Below, piece after piece: positions 18,916 through 28,747 of a stretch of 64,000 nt of DNA. Source of the DNA: Adhaeribacter arboris. GTDB taxonomy: Bacteria; Bacteroidota; Bacteroidia; Cytophagales; Hymenobacteraceae. Every line of letters starts with the position of its first letter. Position 1 is the stretch's first letter. Made by a program: the position numbers and the translations under genes. Below the pieces are notes generated by a model, which had not been told where the DNA came from, did no database searches, and worked only from the letters and a program-made list of their open reading frames with translations. The stretch lies in the NCBI RefSeq assembly GCF_003023845.1, contig NZ_PYFT01000001.1:5270001-5334000 (forward strand), read 5' to 3'.

Positions 18916-20448
18916 TTAAAAAAAACCTAGTTTGTTCTGGTTGTAAGAAATCAGCATGTTTTTGGTCTGCCGGTAATAGTTGAGCATCATTTTATGATTT
19001 TCGCGGCCAAAACCTGATTTTTTATATCCGCCAAATGGGGCGTGGGCCGGATACGTGTGGTAACAGTTTACCCAAACCCGACCAGCTTCAATAGCCTGGG
19101 GCATTTGATAAATTTCGAAAGAATCTCGGGTCCAGAGGCCGGCGCCTAAGCCGTACATAGTATCGTTGGCAATGGCAATGGCTTCTTCCGCAGTTTTAAA
19201 AGTAGTAACCGACGTTACCGGGCCAAAAATTTCTTCCTGAAAGATGCGCATCTTGTTATTGCCTTTAAAAATGGTAGGCTGAATGTAATAGCCCTTTTCG
19301 AGGCCACTGTTCAGGTTTGCCGGTCCACCACCGCAAAGTACTTCGGCGCCTTCTTGCTTACCAATATCTAAGTACGATAGTATTTTCTCGAACTGGTCGT
19401 TAGAAGCTTGGGCTCCCATCATGGTATCTTCAGCGAGCGGATGTCCCATTTTAATGGCTTTGGTGCGGGCAATGACCCGTTCCATAAATAGCTCGTAAAT
19501 ATCTTCCTGCACCAGAATCCGGGAGGGACAAGTACACACTTCGCCTTGATTTAAGGCAAACATAACGGCTCCTTCCACGCATTTATCGAAGAAAGCATCA
19601 TCGGCATCGGCAATGCTTTTCATAAAAATATTCGGCGATTTACCGCCTGATTCCATGGTTACCGGCACCAGGTTTTCCGAAGCGTACTGCATAATTAAAC
19701 GGCCGGTAGTGGTCTCCCCGGTAAAAGCTACCTTGGCTACCCGCGGCGATGAGGCTAACGGCTTACCGGCTTCTACGCCAAAACCAGTTACTACATTTAA
19801 TACGCCGGGCGGCAAAATATCCTGAATTAATTCCATTAGCACCATAATGCTGGTGGGAGTTTGTTCGGCGGGTTTTACTACTACGGCGCAGCCAGCGGCT
19901 AAAGCCGGCGCTATTTTCCAGGTAGCCATGAGCAGCGGGAAGTTCCAGAGAATAATCTGACCCACCACGCCCAATGGTTCTTGCAGGTTAATGCTAATGG
20001 TAAATTCGTCGTGCTCCGAAAGGGTAATTTCATCGGCCCGGATAGCCCCGGCAAAGTACCGGAAATGGTCGATGCACAGCGGTAAGTCAGCCGCCCGTGT
20101 TTCCCGGATGGCTTTACCATTATCCACTGTTTCTACCCGGGCCAGGAATTCCAGGTTTTTTTCCATCACGTCGGCAATATCCAGGAGTAACTTGCTGCGG
20201 GTAGCCGCCGATGTTTTAGACCAGGTTTTAAAAGCAGTATGAGCAGCATCTAAAGCCCGTTCAATATCGGCTTTGGAACCGCGGGCAGCTTGCGTGAAAA
20301 CTTTGCCGTCAATCAGCGAAATATTATCAAAATACTCGCCGGAGACAGGAGCTACTCATTCGCCCCCAATAAAATGGTCGTAGCGCTCTTTAAAGGTGGG
20401 GCGAGGAAGGACGGAGGATTTTTCCTGAATTAATTCTGCTTTTTCCAT
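18916..20448 (-). pseudogene. Aldehyde dehydrogenase with in-frame TGA at codon 31
   Basis: The full frame runs from ATG 20448 to 18916, 510 codons, with a single in-frame TGA at codon 31 (20358-20356). The residues before it are FIGGE and after it [10 protein letters not shown]. Family members have Trp there (FIGGEWVAP), so TGG to TGA is the simplest change. The rest is intact: NAD-binding [19 protein letters not shown], Glu near 266 (TMESGGK), and catalytic Cys near 305 (GEVCTCPSR). It most resembles the AcoD/ExaC acetaldehyde dehydrogenases. A restart at internal GTG/ATG (20169/20166) would lose about 93 residues of the N-terminal cofactor domain and is unlikely to give an active enzyme. 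A sequencing error is possible. Neighbours are DUF779 and a divergent AraC regulator. Confidence 0.85.
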
Positions 20449-20624
20449 TGGTAAATCTTCGTTTTAGTGGATAAAAGAATTCCCAAGTTCAATCTTTTAC
20501 ATACCAATTGCTTTCACTATTATCGCAAAAAAGAGACTTATTGGCTCAATTTTATAAAATCATAGACAAGGTTTCCGGTTGTGTTATAAAGTTCCTATCT
20601 TTCTGAATAGCAGAAAAATATAGG

Positions 20625-21542
20625 TTGCAGCCGGTGCCGCTTCATCCAGAGCCATCCTTGTTTTCGCTCGTCGAAAACCGATCGGCCTATTCCCTGGAAA
20701 ATTGCGAACTGAACGTGTTCGAAACGCACCAGTCGGCAGTTAACGTTAACTTGTCGTTTAAGGATTGGGTGCTCACGAGTATGCTGCGGGGTAAAAAGGT
20801 GATGCATCTTTTTAATAAACCGGCCTTCGAATATTTGCCCGGCGAATCGGTAATTGTACCTCCCCACGAAGTCATGAAAATTGATTTTCCGGAAGCGGAA
20901 AGAACTAATCCTACCCAGTGTGTTGCCTTAGCTATTTCGGCGGAACAGATTCGGCGTACCATTGATGCTTTAAACGAACGTTGCCCCAAAGCCGATAGCC
21001 AGGACCAATGGGGGTTAAATCAAAACTTTTTTCATTTAATAAATAACCAGGAACTAGCCGAAAGTATTAACCGGTTAATTCGGCTAAGTTTAAATGATAA
21101 AACCCGGGAAAAAGATATGCTGGCGGGGCTTACCCTGCGCGAGTTGTTGATTCGGTTAATGCAAACCCAGGCCCGGAAGCTTTTCGAATTAAATTACGCG
21201 CAACTATCGGGTAGTTACCGGTTTGCGCACGTTATGCAATACATAAAAGAAAATATTACCGCTAAGCTGGAGGTAGATAAACTAAGCGAACAAGCCTGCA
21301 TGAGCCGCGCCAATTTCTTCAGGAAGTTTAAAGAACAGTTTGGCTATACGCCCGCCGATTATATTTTGCAGGAACGTTTACGATTGGCGAAAAAATACTT
21401 ACAGAATCCTTTTAATAGTATTACCCAGGTTTGCTTTATGGCCGGCTTTCAGAATCTGCATTATTTTATCCGGGTTTTTAAAAAAGTAACCGGAAATACT
21501 CCTAAAGCTTACCAGCAACAATACAAGATAAATGAAGCATAA
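20625..21542 (+). CDS. AraC family transcriptional regulator
   Basis: 305 residues. The C-terminal third has two helix-turn-helix motifs (LSEQACMSRANFFRKFKE and ITQVCFMAGFQNLHYFIRVF), as in AraC/XylS proteins. The N-terminal 190 residues are a cupin-like AraC_N-type effector domain (YLPGESVIVPPHEVMKIDFP). It is divergent from the aldehyde dehydrogenase gene, separated by 176 bp, and AraC regulators of this kind are often paired with ALDH/DUF779 loci, so it probably controls them. The start used is TTG 20625. An in-frame stop lies at 20604-20606 with no ATG between, so only non-ATG starts keep the whole N-terminal domain. Confidence 0.85.
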   Translation: MQPVPLHPEPSLFSLVENRSAYSLENCELNVFETHQSAVNVNLSFKDWVLTSMLRGKKVMHLFNKPAFEYLPGESVIVPPHEVMKIDFPEAERTNPTQCVALAISAEQIRRTIDALNERCPKADSQDQWGLNQNFFHLINNQELAESINRLIRLSLNDKTREKDMLAGLTLRELLIRLMQTQARKLFELNYAQLSGSYRFAHVMQYIKENITAKLEVDKLSEQACMSRANFFRKFKEQFGYTPADYILQERLRLAKKYLQNPFNSITQVCFMAGFQNLHYFIRVFKKVTGNTPKAYQQQYKINEA

Positions 21543-21860
21543 GCGTGAATAGCATTATTTTGCCGAGTACCAGAACTAAAGGTTATATAGTTGCTTATTA
21601 ACGAAATACCAATTCAGAAAATACGCTAGTTTTTTTAAGAATGGTTGGGGTTGAAGTACTTTAATCCCACACTATGGCGCGGACGAAGCATAAGAGTAGC
21701 TCTACTTACTCTATTAAGAATTATAGTTTCATATGGCCCGTGCCTCAACACACGACTGCTCTTATAACTTTGTAAAGCACTCTTCCAGGCTAATAACAAC
21801 TTGTTGCCATTTTAGGAGAAGAAAGGCCATGGAAGTAAACCTATACCATTGATAATTAAT
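21543..21860. other. Intergenic region, convergent genes
   Basis: 318 bp between the AraC and RES genes, which converge here. No strong hairpin, repeat or reading frame is recognised. Confidence 0.4.
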
Positions 21861-22367
21861 TTAAAACTGACGGTCCCGCCACAGGCGCGCGTCAATGTTA
21901 AAGGGAGAGGTGTTAATAACTTCTACGCGGGCGTACGCCAAGTGGCGCGGATGCAATAAGTAATTTTTGGATTCTACCACCACGGCCGAGGGTACTTCTA
22001 ATGCCAGCACCTTTGGGTTCGCCAACCACTCGGCCAATGCCTGGTAATTAACCTGATATTCGGCTTCTTCACGCCAGTCCGGGGGGAGTTCCGGTAGAGG
22101 AACAGGCAATTCCGGTAAAGCTAAGGTTACTAAAAATAAGTGGGGTAAATCTTCGTAGGGCAAAGCAGGTAAGTGTACTAATTGCTCCAGTAAAGCTAAT
22201 TCCGGACTCGCCGAAGTATACAAAATGCCTATCCCCGGTGGGTTCCAGCGGCCGCCGTAGCGCCGGGCTCCCTCCGTGGATAAAGGAGAATTTATAAAAC
22301 GTTCTTTTACTAACCGATAAGCTACCACCGGTCGTTCGGTGGAAAGAGAAGTACTGCCTTCAGGCAT
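21861..22367 (-). CDS. RES domain toxin
   Basis: 168 residues from the ATG at 22367. The family hallmarks are YRLVKERF, then RRYGGRWNPPG near residue 37, and YTSASPELALLEQLVH, with the conserved Arg, Tyr and Glu of RES NAD-glycohydrolase/ADP-ribosyltransferase toxins. A longer frame begins at 22439, but the 22367 ATG overlaps the end of the antitoxin gene by 8 bp (ATGCCTGA), the common translational-coupling layout, and leaves all of the domain. It is a type II toxin that depletes NAD in related systems (MbcT, Res). The partner lies upstream. Confidence 0.9.
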   Translation of the reverse strand: MPEGSTSLSTERPVVAYRLVKERFINSPLSTEGARRYGGRWNPPGIGILYTSASPELALLEQLVHLPALPYEDLPHLFLVTLALPELPVPLPELPPDWREEAEYQVNYQALAEWLANPKVLALEVPSAVVVESKNYLLHPRHLAYARVEVINTSPFNIDARLWRDRQF

Positions 22368-22764
22368 AAATGCCGTGTTCCATTCGACCCAGGACGGCGT
22401 GCACCATCCCAAAACCAGTAGCGGTGTCCAGTAAAGCAAGTGGCGCCTGGCGCCGGAGTTCGGACAAGGGTATTCGTAACCATCGCCCTAAAACTTCCGC
22501 TCGCCCATCGAAAACATCCAATCCATGACGTAACAAGCCCTTTAGCAACAACAACCGTTCAGAAGCATTATTATCCAGCAAGGCTTCGGGCCGAAGCCGG
22601 TGCAAGGTTCGTTCGGAAAGATTAAGAATGCGCGCCATTTCTTTATCGGTGAGCCCCACTTGATGGGCTAATTCATCGGCTTTTCCGCGCGCTACGCCGG
22701 CACGAGCTTGCTCTACTACGGCAAAACTATCACCGGCAGTACCTGTTCCTAAGAGTAAATCCAT
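22360..22764 (-). CDS. Xre/MbcA/ParS-type antitoxin (DUF2384)
   Basis: 134 residues from the ATG at 22764. A GTG two codons earlier (22770) is an alternative. The N-terminal part has a helix-turn-helix (LTDKEMARILNLSERTLHR). The C-terminal part is the DUF2384/MbcA_ParS_Xre toxin-binding domain (LDVFDGRAEVLGRWLRIP ... LGRMEHGIYA). It is directly upstream of and overlapping the RES gene. Such proteins bind and block RES toxins and repress their own promoter. The promoter would lie in the 190 bp shared with the divergent (2Fe-2S) gene. Confidence 0.9.
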   Translation of the reverse strand: MDLLLGTGTAGDSFAVVEQARAGVARGKADELAHQVGLTDKEMARILNLSERTLHRLRPEALLDNNASERLLLLKGLLRHGLDVFDGRAEVLGRWLRIPLSELRRQAPLALLDTATGFGMVHAVLGRMEHGIYA

Positions 22765-22956
22765 AATCACTGTTTCTTGTCACTAATATAACTGCCATTT
22801 GGCACTAATGCAAATAACGCAAGCTTTAACCGGTAAGTTTCGCTACAAAAATTTCTATTTTATTCTTTTACCTAATTCTCTCAGTTCCATGCTTTCTTGG
22901 CTTTTTAAAGAAATTTTTCTAAGTTTAATGTATCTGCTCATTTTAAAAATTGAATT

Positions 22957-23409
22957 ATGGAGCTTCAGGTAAACGGGGTAAAGCGTACGGCCAAAGCCAC
23001 TCCGGAAACGAGTCTGTTAAGTGTTTTGCGCGACGAATTTGACCTGACGGGTACCAAGTACGGTTGCGGAGAAGGGCAATGCGGGGCTTGTACCGTATTG
23101 TTAGATGGAAAAGCAGTTCGCTCCTGCCGTACACCCATAAGTTCTCTTTCGGGTAAAGAAATTATTACCGTGGAAGGCTTGGAGAAAAACGGACGTTTGC
23201 ACCCGGTGCAGGAAGCGTATTTAAAGGTAGATGTATTTCAATGCGGATATTGTGCTTCGGGTATGGTACTATCTACGGTAGCTTTGCTTAAAAATAATCC
23301 ACATCCTACCCAGGAACAAATTATAGATTTTATGAACGGTAATATTTGCCGCTGTGGTACGTATCCCCGCATTCTGCAAGCCATTCAAGAAGCTGCCTCG
23401 CAAGCATAA
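22957..23409 (+). CDS. (2Fe-2S) subunit of a molybdenum hydroxylase
   Basis: 150 residues. The plant-type ferredoxin cluster ligands are seen as YGCGEGQCGACTVLLDG (residues 41-57), and the second, alpha-helical cluster as FQCGYCASGM and NICRCGTYPRI. This is the small electron-transfer subunit of xanthine dehydrogenase/isoquinoline 1-oxidoreductase-type enzymes (IorA-like). It precedes the catalytic subunit by 13 bp, with an AAGGAG ribosome-binding site at 23407-23412 between them, so they are co-translated. Without a FAD subunit here, electrons are probably passed to a cytochrome or another acceptor. Confidence 0.92.
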   Translation: MELQVNGVKRTAKATPETSLLSVLRDEFDLTGTKYGCGEGQCGACTVLLDGKAVRSCRTPISSLSGKEIITVEGLEKNGRLHPVQEAYLKVDVFQCGYCASGMVLSTVALLKNNPHPTQEQIIDFMNGNICRCGTYPRILQAIQEAASQA

Positions 23410-23422
23410 GGAGAACAAACCC

Positions 23423-25594
23423 ATGAAATCTAAAGAGATAGTAAATGACTCAGTAGCTAATCTGCCGGAACAATTAACTACTCCTTCCGGACAGGAAATG
23501 AGCCGACGGAAGTTTTTTAAATGGTTAGGTAGTGGCTTAGCAGTAGCCTTGGTATTACCAGATACATTGGTTCAAGCAGCACCCACTACAATTAATTTAG
23601 CCACTACAAAAGTTCCGGTCGAACAAATCGGGGCCTGGCTGCATATTGGCCAAGATAGTACCGTTACAGTTTTTACCGGAAAAGTAGAAGTAGGGCAAAA
23701 CATTCGTACATCCTTGGCCCAGGTAGTAGCCGAAGAACTTCGGGTGACGGTAGCTTCGATAAAAATGATAATGGGCGATACCGACCTGGTGCCTTACGAT
23801 GCCGGAACTTTTGGTAGTCGCAGTACTCCGGCTATGGGTAGTCAACTCCGGAAAGCGGCCGCTGCGGCTCGGGAAACTTTATTGGATATGGCCGCTCAGG
23901 AGTTAAAAGTAGATAAAAGCTCTCTGAAGGCAGCAGATGGCAGAGTCATGCATGTGGCTAGCCGTAAATCACTACGCTACGGCGAAGTGGTGAAGGGAAA
24001 ACAAATGCTGCAAACTATTTCCGAAGAAATAACCGCCACTCCGGTAAATCAATGGAAAATTGCCGGAACCTCGGTGCCCAAAGTAAACGGACGCGATTTT
24101 TTAACCGGTAAACACAAATACGTTTCAGATTTGAAACTACCAGGAATGGTATACGGCAAAATTCTGCGCCCCCCTGCCTACGGCGCTACCCTGGAAACAG
24201 TAGATGCAAGTGCCGCTAAAGCCATAACGGGAGTTACCGTAGTACACGAAGGTGATTTCGTAGGGGTTACAGCTCCTGACGTAGCCACTGCTAACAAGGC
24301 AATAGCAGCGATTAAAGCCCAATGGAAAACAACCCCTCAGCCTTCCCGTCCGGAAATATTTACCTATTTAAAAAGTAAGGCCACGGCTGGTCAGGAAAGC
24401 GGTCGCGATGCGGGCATTAACAAAGGTAATATTCAACAAGGCCTGGCTACCGCTGATAAAACCATGAAAGAAACGTACCAGGTAGATTACATTGCCCATG
24501 CCCCTATGGAACCCCGGGCGGCTCTGGCCTACTGGGAAAATGGAAACCTTACCGTTTATACGGGTACGCAACGGCCGTTTGGCGTACAAAGCGATTTAGC
24601 CGAAGAATTTAAAATTCCGGAAGAAAAAGTGCGGGTAATTATGCCCGATACCGGTTCGGCTTACGGCGGCAAGCATTCCGGTGAGGCAGCCCTGGAAGCT
24701 GCCCGGCTGGCGAAAGCTATCGGCAAACCCGTAAAACTAACCTGGACCCGCCCGGAAGAATTTACCTGGGCTTACTTCCGGCCAGCCGGTGTAATAGAGG
24801 TAAGCAGCGGCGTGAAGAACGATGGTACCCTTACAACCTGGGAGTTTCATAATTATAACTCGGGTGGGTCGGGCATGCATACGCCTTACGAAGTACAAAA
24901 CCAACAGATTCAATACCACCCATCCGATTCGCCTTTAAAGCAAGGCTCTTACCGCGGACTAGCCGCCACGGCCAATATTTTTGTGCTGGAATCACAAATG
25001 AACGATTTGGCGCAATTAGTCAACCAAGACCCGCTAGCCTTCCGGTTACAGAATTTAAAAGACCCGCGTTTACGGGCTGTTTTAGAAGCGGCCGCTAAAG
25101 CTTTTAACTGGGGTAGAATTAAACCCGCTCCAGGCCATGGTTTCGGAATAGCCGGTGGTACCGAAAAAGGCGGCTTTACCGCTACCTGCGCCGAAGTAGC
25201 CATTGACCAAACCAGCGGGCAAGTAAAAGTAATTCGCACAGTTACTGCTTTTGAATGCGGCGCCGTTATTAATCCCGAGCACTTAGATAACCAGATTATG
25301 GGAGCCATTGTGCAAGGGCTGGGCGGAGCCTTGTTTGAAGCCATGGAGTTTGAAAACGGCAAAATTTTAAATCCTACCTTTGCGCAATATCGGGTACCGC
25401 GGTTCAAGGATATTCCCACTATTCAGATTATTCAGCTTAACCGAACGGATTTGCCTTCGGTGGGTGCCGGCGAAGCGCCCATTGTCGCCATTGCGCCCGC
25501 TATCCGAAACGCCATTGCCGATGCTACCGGTTTAAAATTAAAAACCTTGCCTTTAGCCCCGCAAGGTTTATCGGCGTATTTGAAGAAAAGCTGA
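23423..25594 (+). CDS. Molybdopterin-binding oxidoreductase subunit (IorB-like), Tat-exported
   Basis: 723 residues from ATG 23423, preceded by AAGGAG at 23407-23412, which decides the start over an upstream one (23354). Near residue 30 the Tat motif MSRRKFFKWLGSG is followed by a hydrophobic stretch. Then come the Ald_Xan_dh_C2-type domains, with KVEVGQNIRTSLAQVVAEEL, the segment GTQRPFGVQSDLAEEF and the Mo-site region GSAYGGKHSGEAALEAARLA. The GAGEAPIVAIAPAI stretch carries the catalytic Glu region. The single-chain large subunit, with the (2Fe-2S) subunit, oxidises an aldehyde or an N-heterocycle in the periplasm. The substrate is not predictable. Confidence 0.9.
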   Translation: MKSKEIVNDSVANLPEQLTTPSGQEMSRRKFFKWLGSGLAVALVLPDTLVQAAPTTINLATTKVPVEQIGAWLHIGQDSTVTVFTGKVEVGQNIRTSLAQVVAEELRVTVASIKMIMGDTDLVPYDAGTFGSRSTPAMGSQLRKAAAAARETLLDMAAQELKVDKSSLKAADGRVMHVASRKSLRYGEVVKGKQMLQTISEEITATPVNQWKIAGTSVPKVNGRDFLTGKHKYVSDLKLPGMVYGKILRPPAYGATLETVDASAAKAITGVTVVHEGDFVGVTAPDVATANKAIAAIKAQWKTTPQPSRPEIFTYLKSKATAGQESGRDAGINKGNIQQGLATADKTMKETYQVDYIAHAPMEPRAALAYWENGNLTVYTGTQRPFGVQSDLAEEFKIPEEKVRVIMPDTGSAYGGKHSGEAALEAARLAKAIGKPVKLTWTRPEEFTWAYFRPAGVIEVSSGVKNDGTLTTWEFHNYNSGGSGMHTPYEVQNQQIQYHPSDSPLKQGSYRGLAATANIFVLESQMNDLAQLVNQDPLAFRLQNLKDPRLRAVLEAAAKAFNWGRIKPAPGHGFGIAGGTEKGGFTATCAEVAIDQTSGQVKVIRTVTAFECGAVINPEHLDNQIMGAIVQGLGGALFEAMEFENGKILNPTFAQYRVPRFKDIPTIQIIQLNRTDLPSVGAGEAPIVAIAPAIRNAIADATGLKLKTLPLAPQGLSAYLKKS

Positions 25595-26678
25595 AGTACA
25601 TGGTAAGTAGGAGAAAAAAAGTTCTCTAAAGATAGAACTATGATACAGCAGAAGTTTAGCTTAATAGAGGATGCCTTTAAGTTCATTACCATAAAGATAA
25701 ACTAATACCAAATAGTAAAAAGTAGCCGCCATAGCCGACTACTCCCCTCGGCTGATCGTTGGAACCTTTTCAAGTCTCCATGCTCTGGTGCTATCTAGTT
25801 GGAGAAGTAACCCGTTTGCCTCGGGGCCGGCGGGCCCCGTTTAACTCTTCCAGGCGGTCTAAGCTTCCTTCTCTCCTTCGTCGAGATGCCTCGTTCCTCG
25901 GCACCGGAACCTTCGATAATACCCAATCGCTTCAAGTAGCTGCCATAACGCAGGATATGAAACCCGGCGGGTTGGCGCAATTTTTTAAATCAACCTGATG
26001 GAAGGTAACTCATACTATTGGGTAGTAATTTATTTCCCGCAAGGTGAGTAACCACAATCGCTATAAAATAACTGTAGTTTCCGGCAAAAAAGCTTCAAGC
26101 TAAAGGCGAAAACTATTTTTAAAATTTTCTCTGTTGGTAGGTAACAATCAATCTGTGCGCCGGATGTATTGATGAAAGTAAAGTTTAAAAGGAAGTTATG
26201 TATTCAACCTTTTGAATACGGTCTAGTGTTAGTCAAATAACCTTAAATATTATAGTAACCAAATAAAGTTAGTACATTGTTAAATTAATTTTTAGAACAG
26301 ATTGAATGGATGAAGTGATAGGTGAAGGTATTCCAAACTTATTTCTAATTCCTTATTTCTAATTTTTAATTTGACAGTTTAGGTTAACTTTAAATAAGGC
26401 TACAAAAAAATATTTGATTTCTGTTCCTGACAGGTGATTAGATACTTTTTATTTCCATTCCGAGCTAATAAAAACTACAGGGATTACTTTATTACTTAGC
26501 AAAAAGTAACAGACTGGCAGGCATCAATACATGCGGTCTTAAAAGTTGAAGAATACTTTTTCTCCTAAATCAAAATTACCTATGCCTATTTAATCAATTC
26601 CTTTTAACATACATACTGCAGATCAGTATGGCGAAAAAGGTGCTTTGTTCTAAGAATATTTAATCTAATTTATACTTA
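25595..26678. other. Long intergenic region
   Basis: 1084 bp between the Mo-hydroxylase and the histidine kinase gene. There is a small GC-rich palindrome at 25823-25838 (GGGGCC GGCG GGCCCC). A 79-residue frame at 25759-25998 has no coding character. The remainder is AT-rich and should hold the promoter of the kinase/regulator pair. I see no remnant of a sensor domain that might belong to the kinase. Confidence 0.4.
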
Positions 26679-27452
26679 ATGGTGGTTACTAATATGCTGA
26701 GTAACGTCCTGGATTGGACGTACCGGCTCTTGCAACAATATAAATCAAGGGAACAATTATTAACTGCCTACCACTTACTGCAGCAATCGGTATTCGAAGC
26801 AGAACGCAAGCAGCAGGCAGAACAAATTAAAGCTTTGCAGCTGGAAAAAGAACTACAAATTCACCGGGAACGCTTAGGCCGTGATCTGCACGATGGCTTA
26901 GGCTCTCAACTCACGCACTTAATTTCCCGCCTCGACATACTGGTTTACCTGGGAAATCCGGATGTTAACCAGTTAGTACGCTTATGCGAATTTGCCCGCG
27001 AAATGAACCAGACCCTGCGCGAAACCATCTGGCTTTTAGACCGGGGAACAGTGACCCTGGAAACATTCGGTTCTCGCCTGCACGGTATATTACTTAAAAT
27101 AGGGGAAGACCGGGAAGTTCCGGAACTTCGCTGGCAGCTCCGGAACTCGCCGGATAACCCGGTCCTATCGCCCTTAATAGCTTTGCACCTGATCCGTATC
27201 ACCCAGGAAGCTACGAATAACGCCCTAAAATATGCCATAGCTACGCAGGTAAGTGTTAACCTGGCTGTTGATAAAACTAATTTGTTGCTGACTATTACCG
27301 ACAATGGACAGGGCTTTGATGCCCGCACAACCAGCAAGGGATTTGGCCTGACCAACATGCGCAAACGGACCGAAGAGGTGAAAGGTAACTTTAATCTGCA
27401 AACTAGTCGTTCCGGTACAAAAATTCGGGTAATTATACCGTTAAATACCTGA
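26679..27452 (+). CDS. Sensorless NarL-type histidine kinase
   Basis: 257 residues. A coiled-coil N-terminus (about residues 20-60) leads to the HisKA_3 box RLGRDLHDGLGSQLTHLI (phospho-His near residue 71). A HATPase_c domain follows, with N box ITQEATNNALKYA, G1 box DNGQGFDA and G2 GFGLTNMRKR. No transmembrane or input domain precedes the kinase core, so it is soluble and senses through another partner, or its N-terminal part has been lost. It is followed 84 bp later by a NarL/LuxR response regulator, its likely partner. Confidence 0.88.
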   Translation: MVVTNMLSNVLDWTYRLLQQYKSREQLLTAYHLLQQSVFEAERKQQAEQIKALQLEKELQIHRERLGRDLHDGLGSQLTHLISRLDILVYLGNPDVNQLVRLCEFAREMNQTLRETIWLLDRGTVTLETFGSRLHGILLKIGEDREVPELRWQLRNSPDNPVLSPLIALHLIRITQEATNNALKYAIATQVSVNLAVDKTNLLLTITDNGQGFDARTTSKGFGLTNMRKRTEEVKGNFNLQTSRSGTKIRVIIPLNT

Positions 27453-27536
27453 AAAATACGGCAAATTGCGTATTTACAAGGGTAATTATCTGCTTTATAT
27501 TTGAAGGAAAAAAAGGTAACCATTAACTCTTTGCTG

Positions 27537-28160
27537 ATGACTGCTACTTCTGTTGGCCTCGTTGAAGATAATACGCAGCTGGCGCGGGATATCCGGGAGA
27601 AATTGGCTTTGAGCGAAGAAACCAACGTGGTGCTGGAAGCCCGGAACGGATTAGAGTTGCTGGAGTTGCTGGCAAAAGGCCCAATTCCCCAGGTAGTGCT
27701 CATGGATATTGGCATGCCCGGCATGGACGGGATTGAAGCTACCAAGCTGGCCAAACAGAAATACCCGGACCTGAAAATTGTCATGCTGACGGTGATGGAT
27801 AACGAGCAGAAACTTTTTGAAGCCTTACAAGCCGGAGCTTCGGGTTATCTGCTCAAAGATGCCCGACCCCACCATTTGCTGAATGCCATTGGCGAGGTAT
27901 TGGAAGGCAGTTTACCCCTTTCGCCGAGCCTGGCGAATATGGTTTTGAATTATTTACTGGAAAAGGAACCACGGCGAAAGCCACCACTTCCCGGAACAGA
28001 AAATTTAACGAGGCGGGAAATGGAAGTATTGGAATTATTAAAACAGGGTTCAACGGTAAAGCAGATTGCCGCCCAACTATTTATTTCCGATAAAACCGTG
28101 CGCAAGCACATCGAACATATTTACGAAAAACTGCAAATACATTCCCGAACCAAATTGTAA
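27537..28160 (+). CDS. NarL/FixJ family response regulator
   Basis: 207 residues from ATG 27537. A TTG 12 codons earlier (27501) would add residues with no family match. The REC domain has GLVEDNTQLAR, phospho-Asp in VLMDIGMPGMDG near residue 55, and the Lys in LLKD. The C-terminal LuxR-type helix-turn-helix is TRREMEVLELLKQGSTVKQ... followed by ISDKTVRKHIEHIYEKLQ. The protein stops shortly after that helix (HSRTKL), a few residues shorter than most family members. It probably receives phosphate from the kinase upstream. Target genes are unknown. Confidence 0.9.
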   Translation: MTATSVGLVEDNTQLARDIREKLALSEETNVVLEARNGLELLELLAKGPIPQVVLMDIGMPGMDGIEATKLAKQKYPDLKIVMLTVMDNEQKLFEALQAGASGYLLKDARPHHLLNAIGEVLEGSLPLSPSLANMVLNYLLEKEPRRKPPLPGTENLTRREMEVLELLKQGSTVKQIAAQLFISDKTVRKHIEHIYEKLQIHSRTKL

Positions 28161-28747
28161 CGCAGCAAACAGTAATTGCCAGAGAAAGCAGGCAGCCGAT
28201 TTCTTGAATTTTCCTCTGTTGGTGAAATACTGAAGTAAGAAGGGAAAAGTAAAGAAATATAGGAAAATGCTAACTTCAAATGTGAGTTGTGATTTGTTAA
28301 AAAATTGAATACTAGGCATTCAATCACAAAACAATGAACAGATGAAATTATAATCTGTAAAACGGAATGATATTATAAAATAGCGCAAAAAATACTTAAA
28401 AATCAGTATTGAGCGGGAGTAAATAACCGGTTATAATTACACAAAAAAGAATAATCCCTTAATAAATTGACTACAAGATTAAAAAATACTTCCCAAAAGG
28501 AAGGCGGTTGTTTATTGCCTTTCCGCAAGGATTTATAACAATTGGTGGCGAATAACTAGCTACAAAAACCCCCTTTTGAAAGGGATATGGGGATGATTGG
28601 TGCTAGTCTCTTAACACAGAAAAGACAGGCATTGCCAAGAGAGTAAAGATTCTTTTACCCAAATTAAGATTAACTTTTTATACAACTAGAAAGACCATGA
28701 AATGAAAATTTTACTAGTCATAAAGCCATTGAATTCATTCACAAGCC
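28161..28747. other. Intergenic region
   Basis: 587 AT-rich bases. A purine/pyrimidine patch near 28566-28590 (CCCCCTTTTGAAAGGG, then GATATGGGG) is the only compositional anomaly and resembles dispersed GC-richer repeats. No reading frame is convincing. Confidence 0.4.

Noticed and set aside
20169-20448. Selenocysteine as explanation for the TGA in the aldehyde dehydrogenase
   Set aside because: The position is a conserved Trp, not Cys, it is far from the active site, and no SECIS-like hairpin is evident just after it.
25759-25998. 79-residue frame rich in Arg and Ser
   Set aside because: Lies in a GC-richer intergenic patch; no homologous motif, a TTG start and opposite frames equally open.
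26945-27784. 279-residue minus-strand open frame
   Set aside because: It is antisense to the histidine kinase and response regulator, both with clear domain motifs; its composition (Ser/Arg/Thr-rich) is that of a shadow frame.
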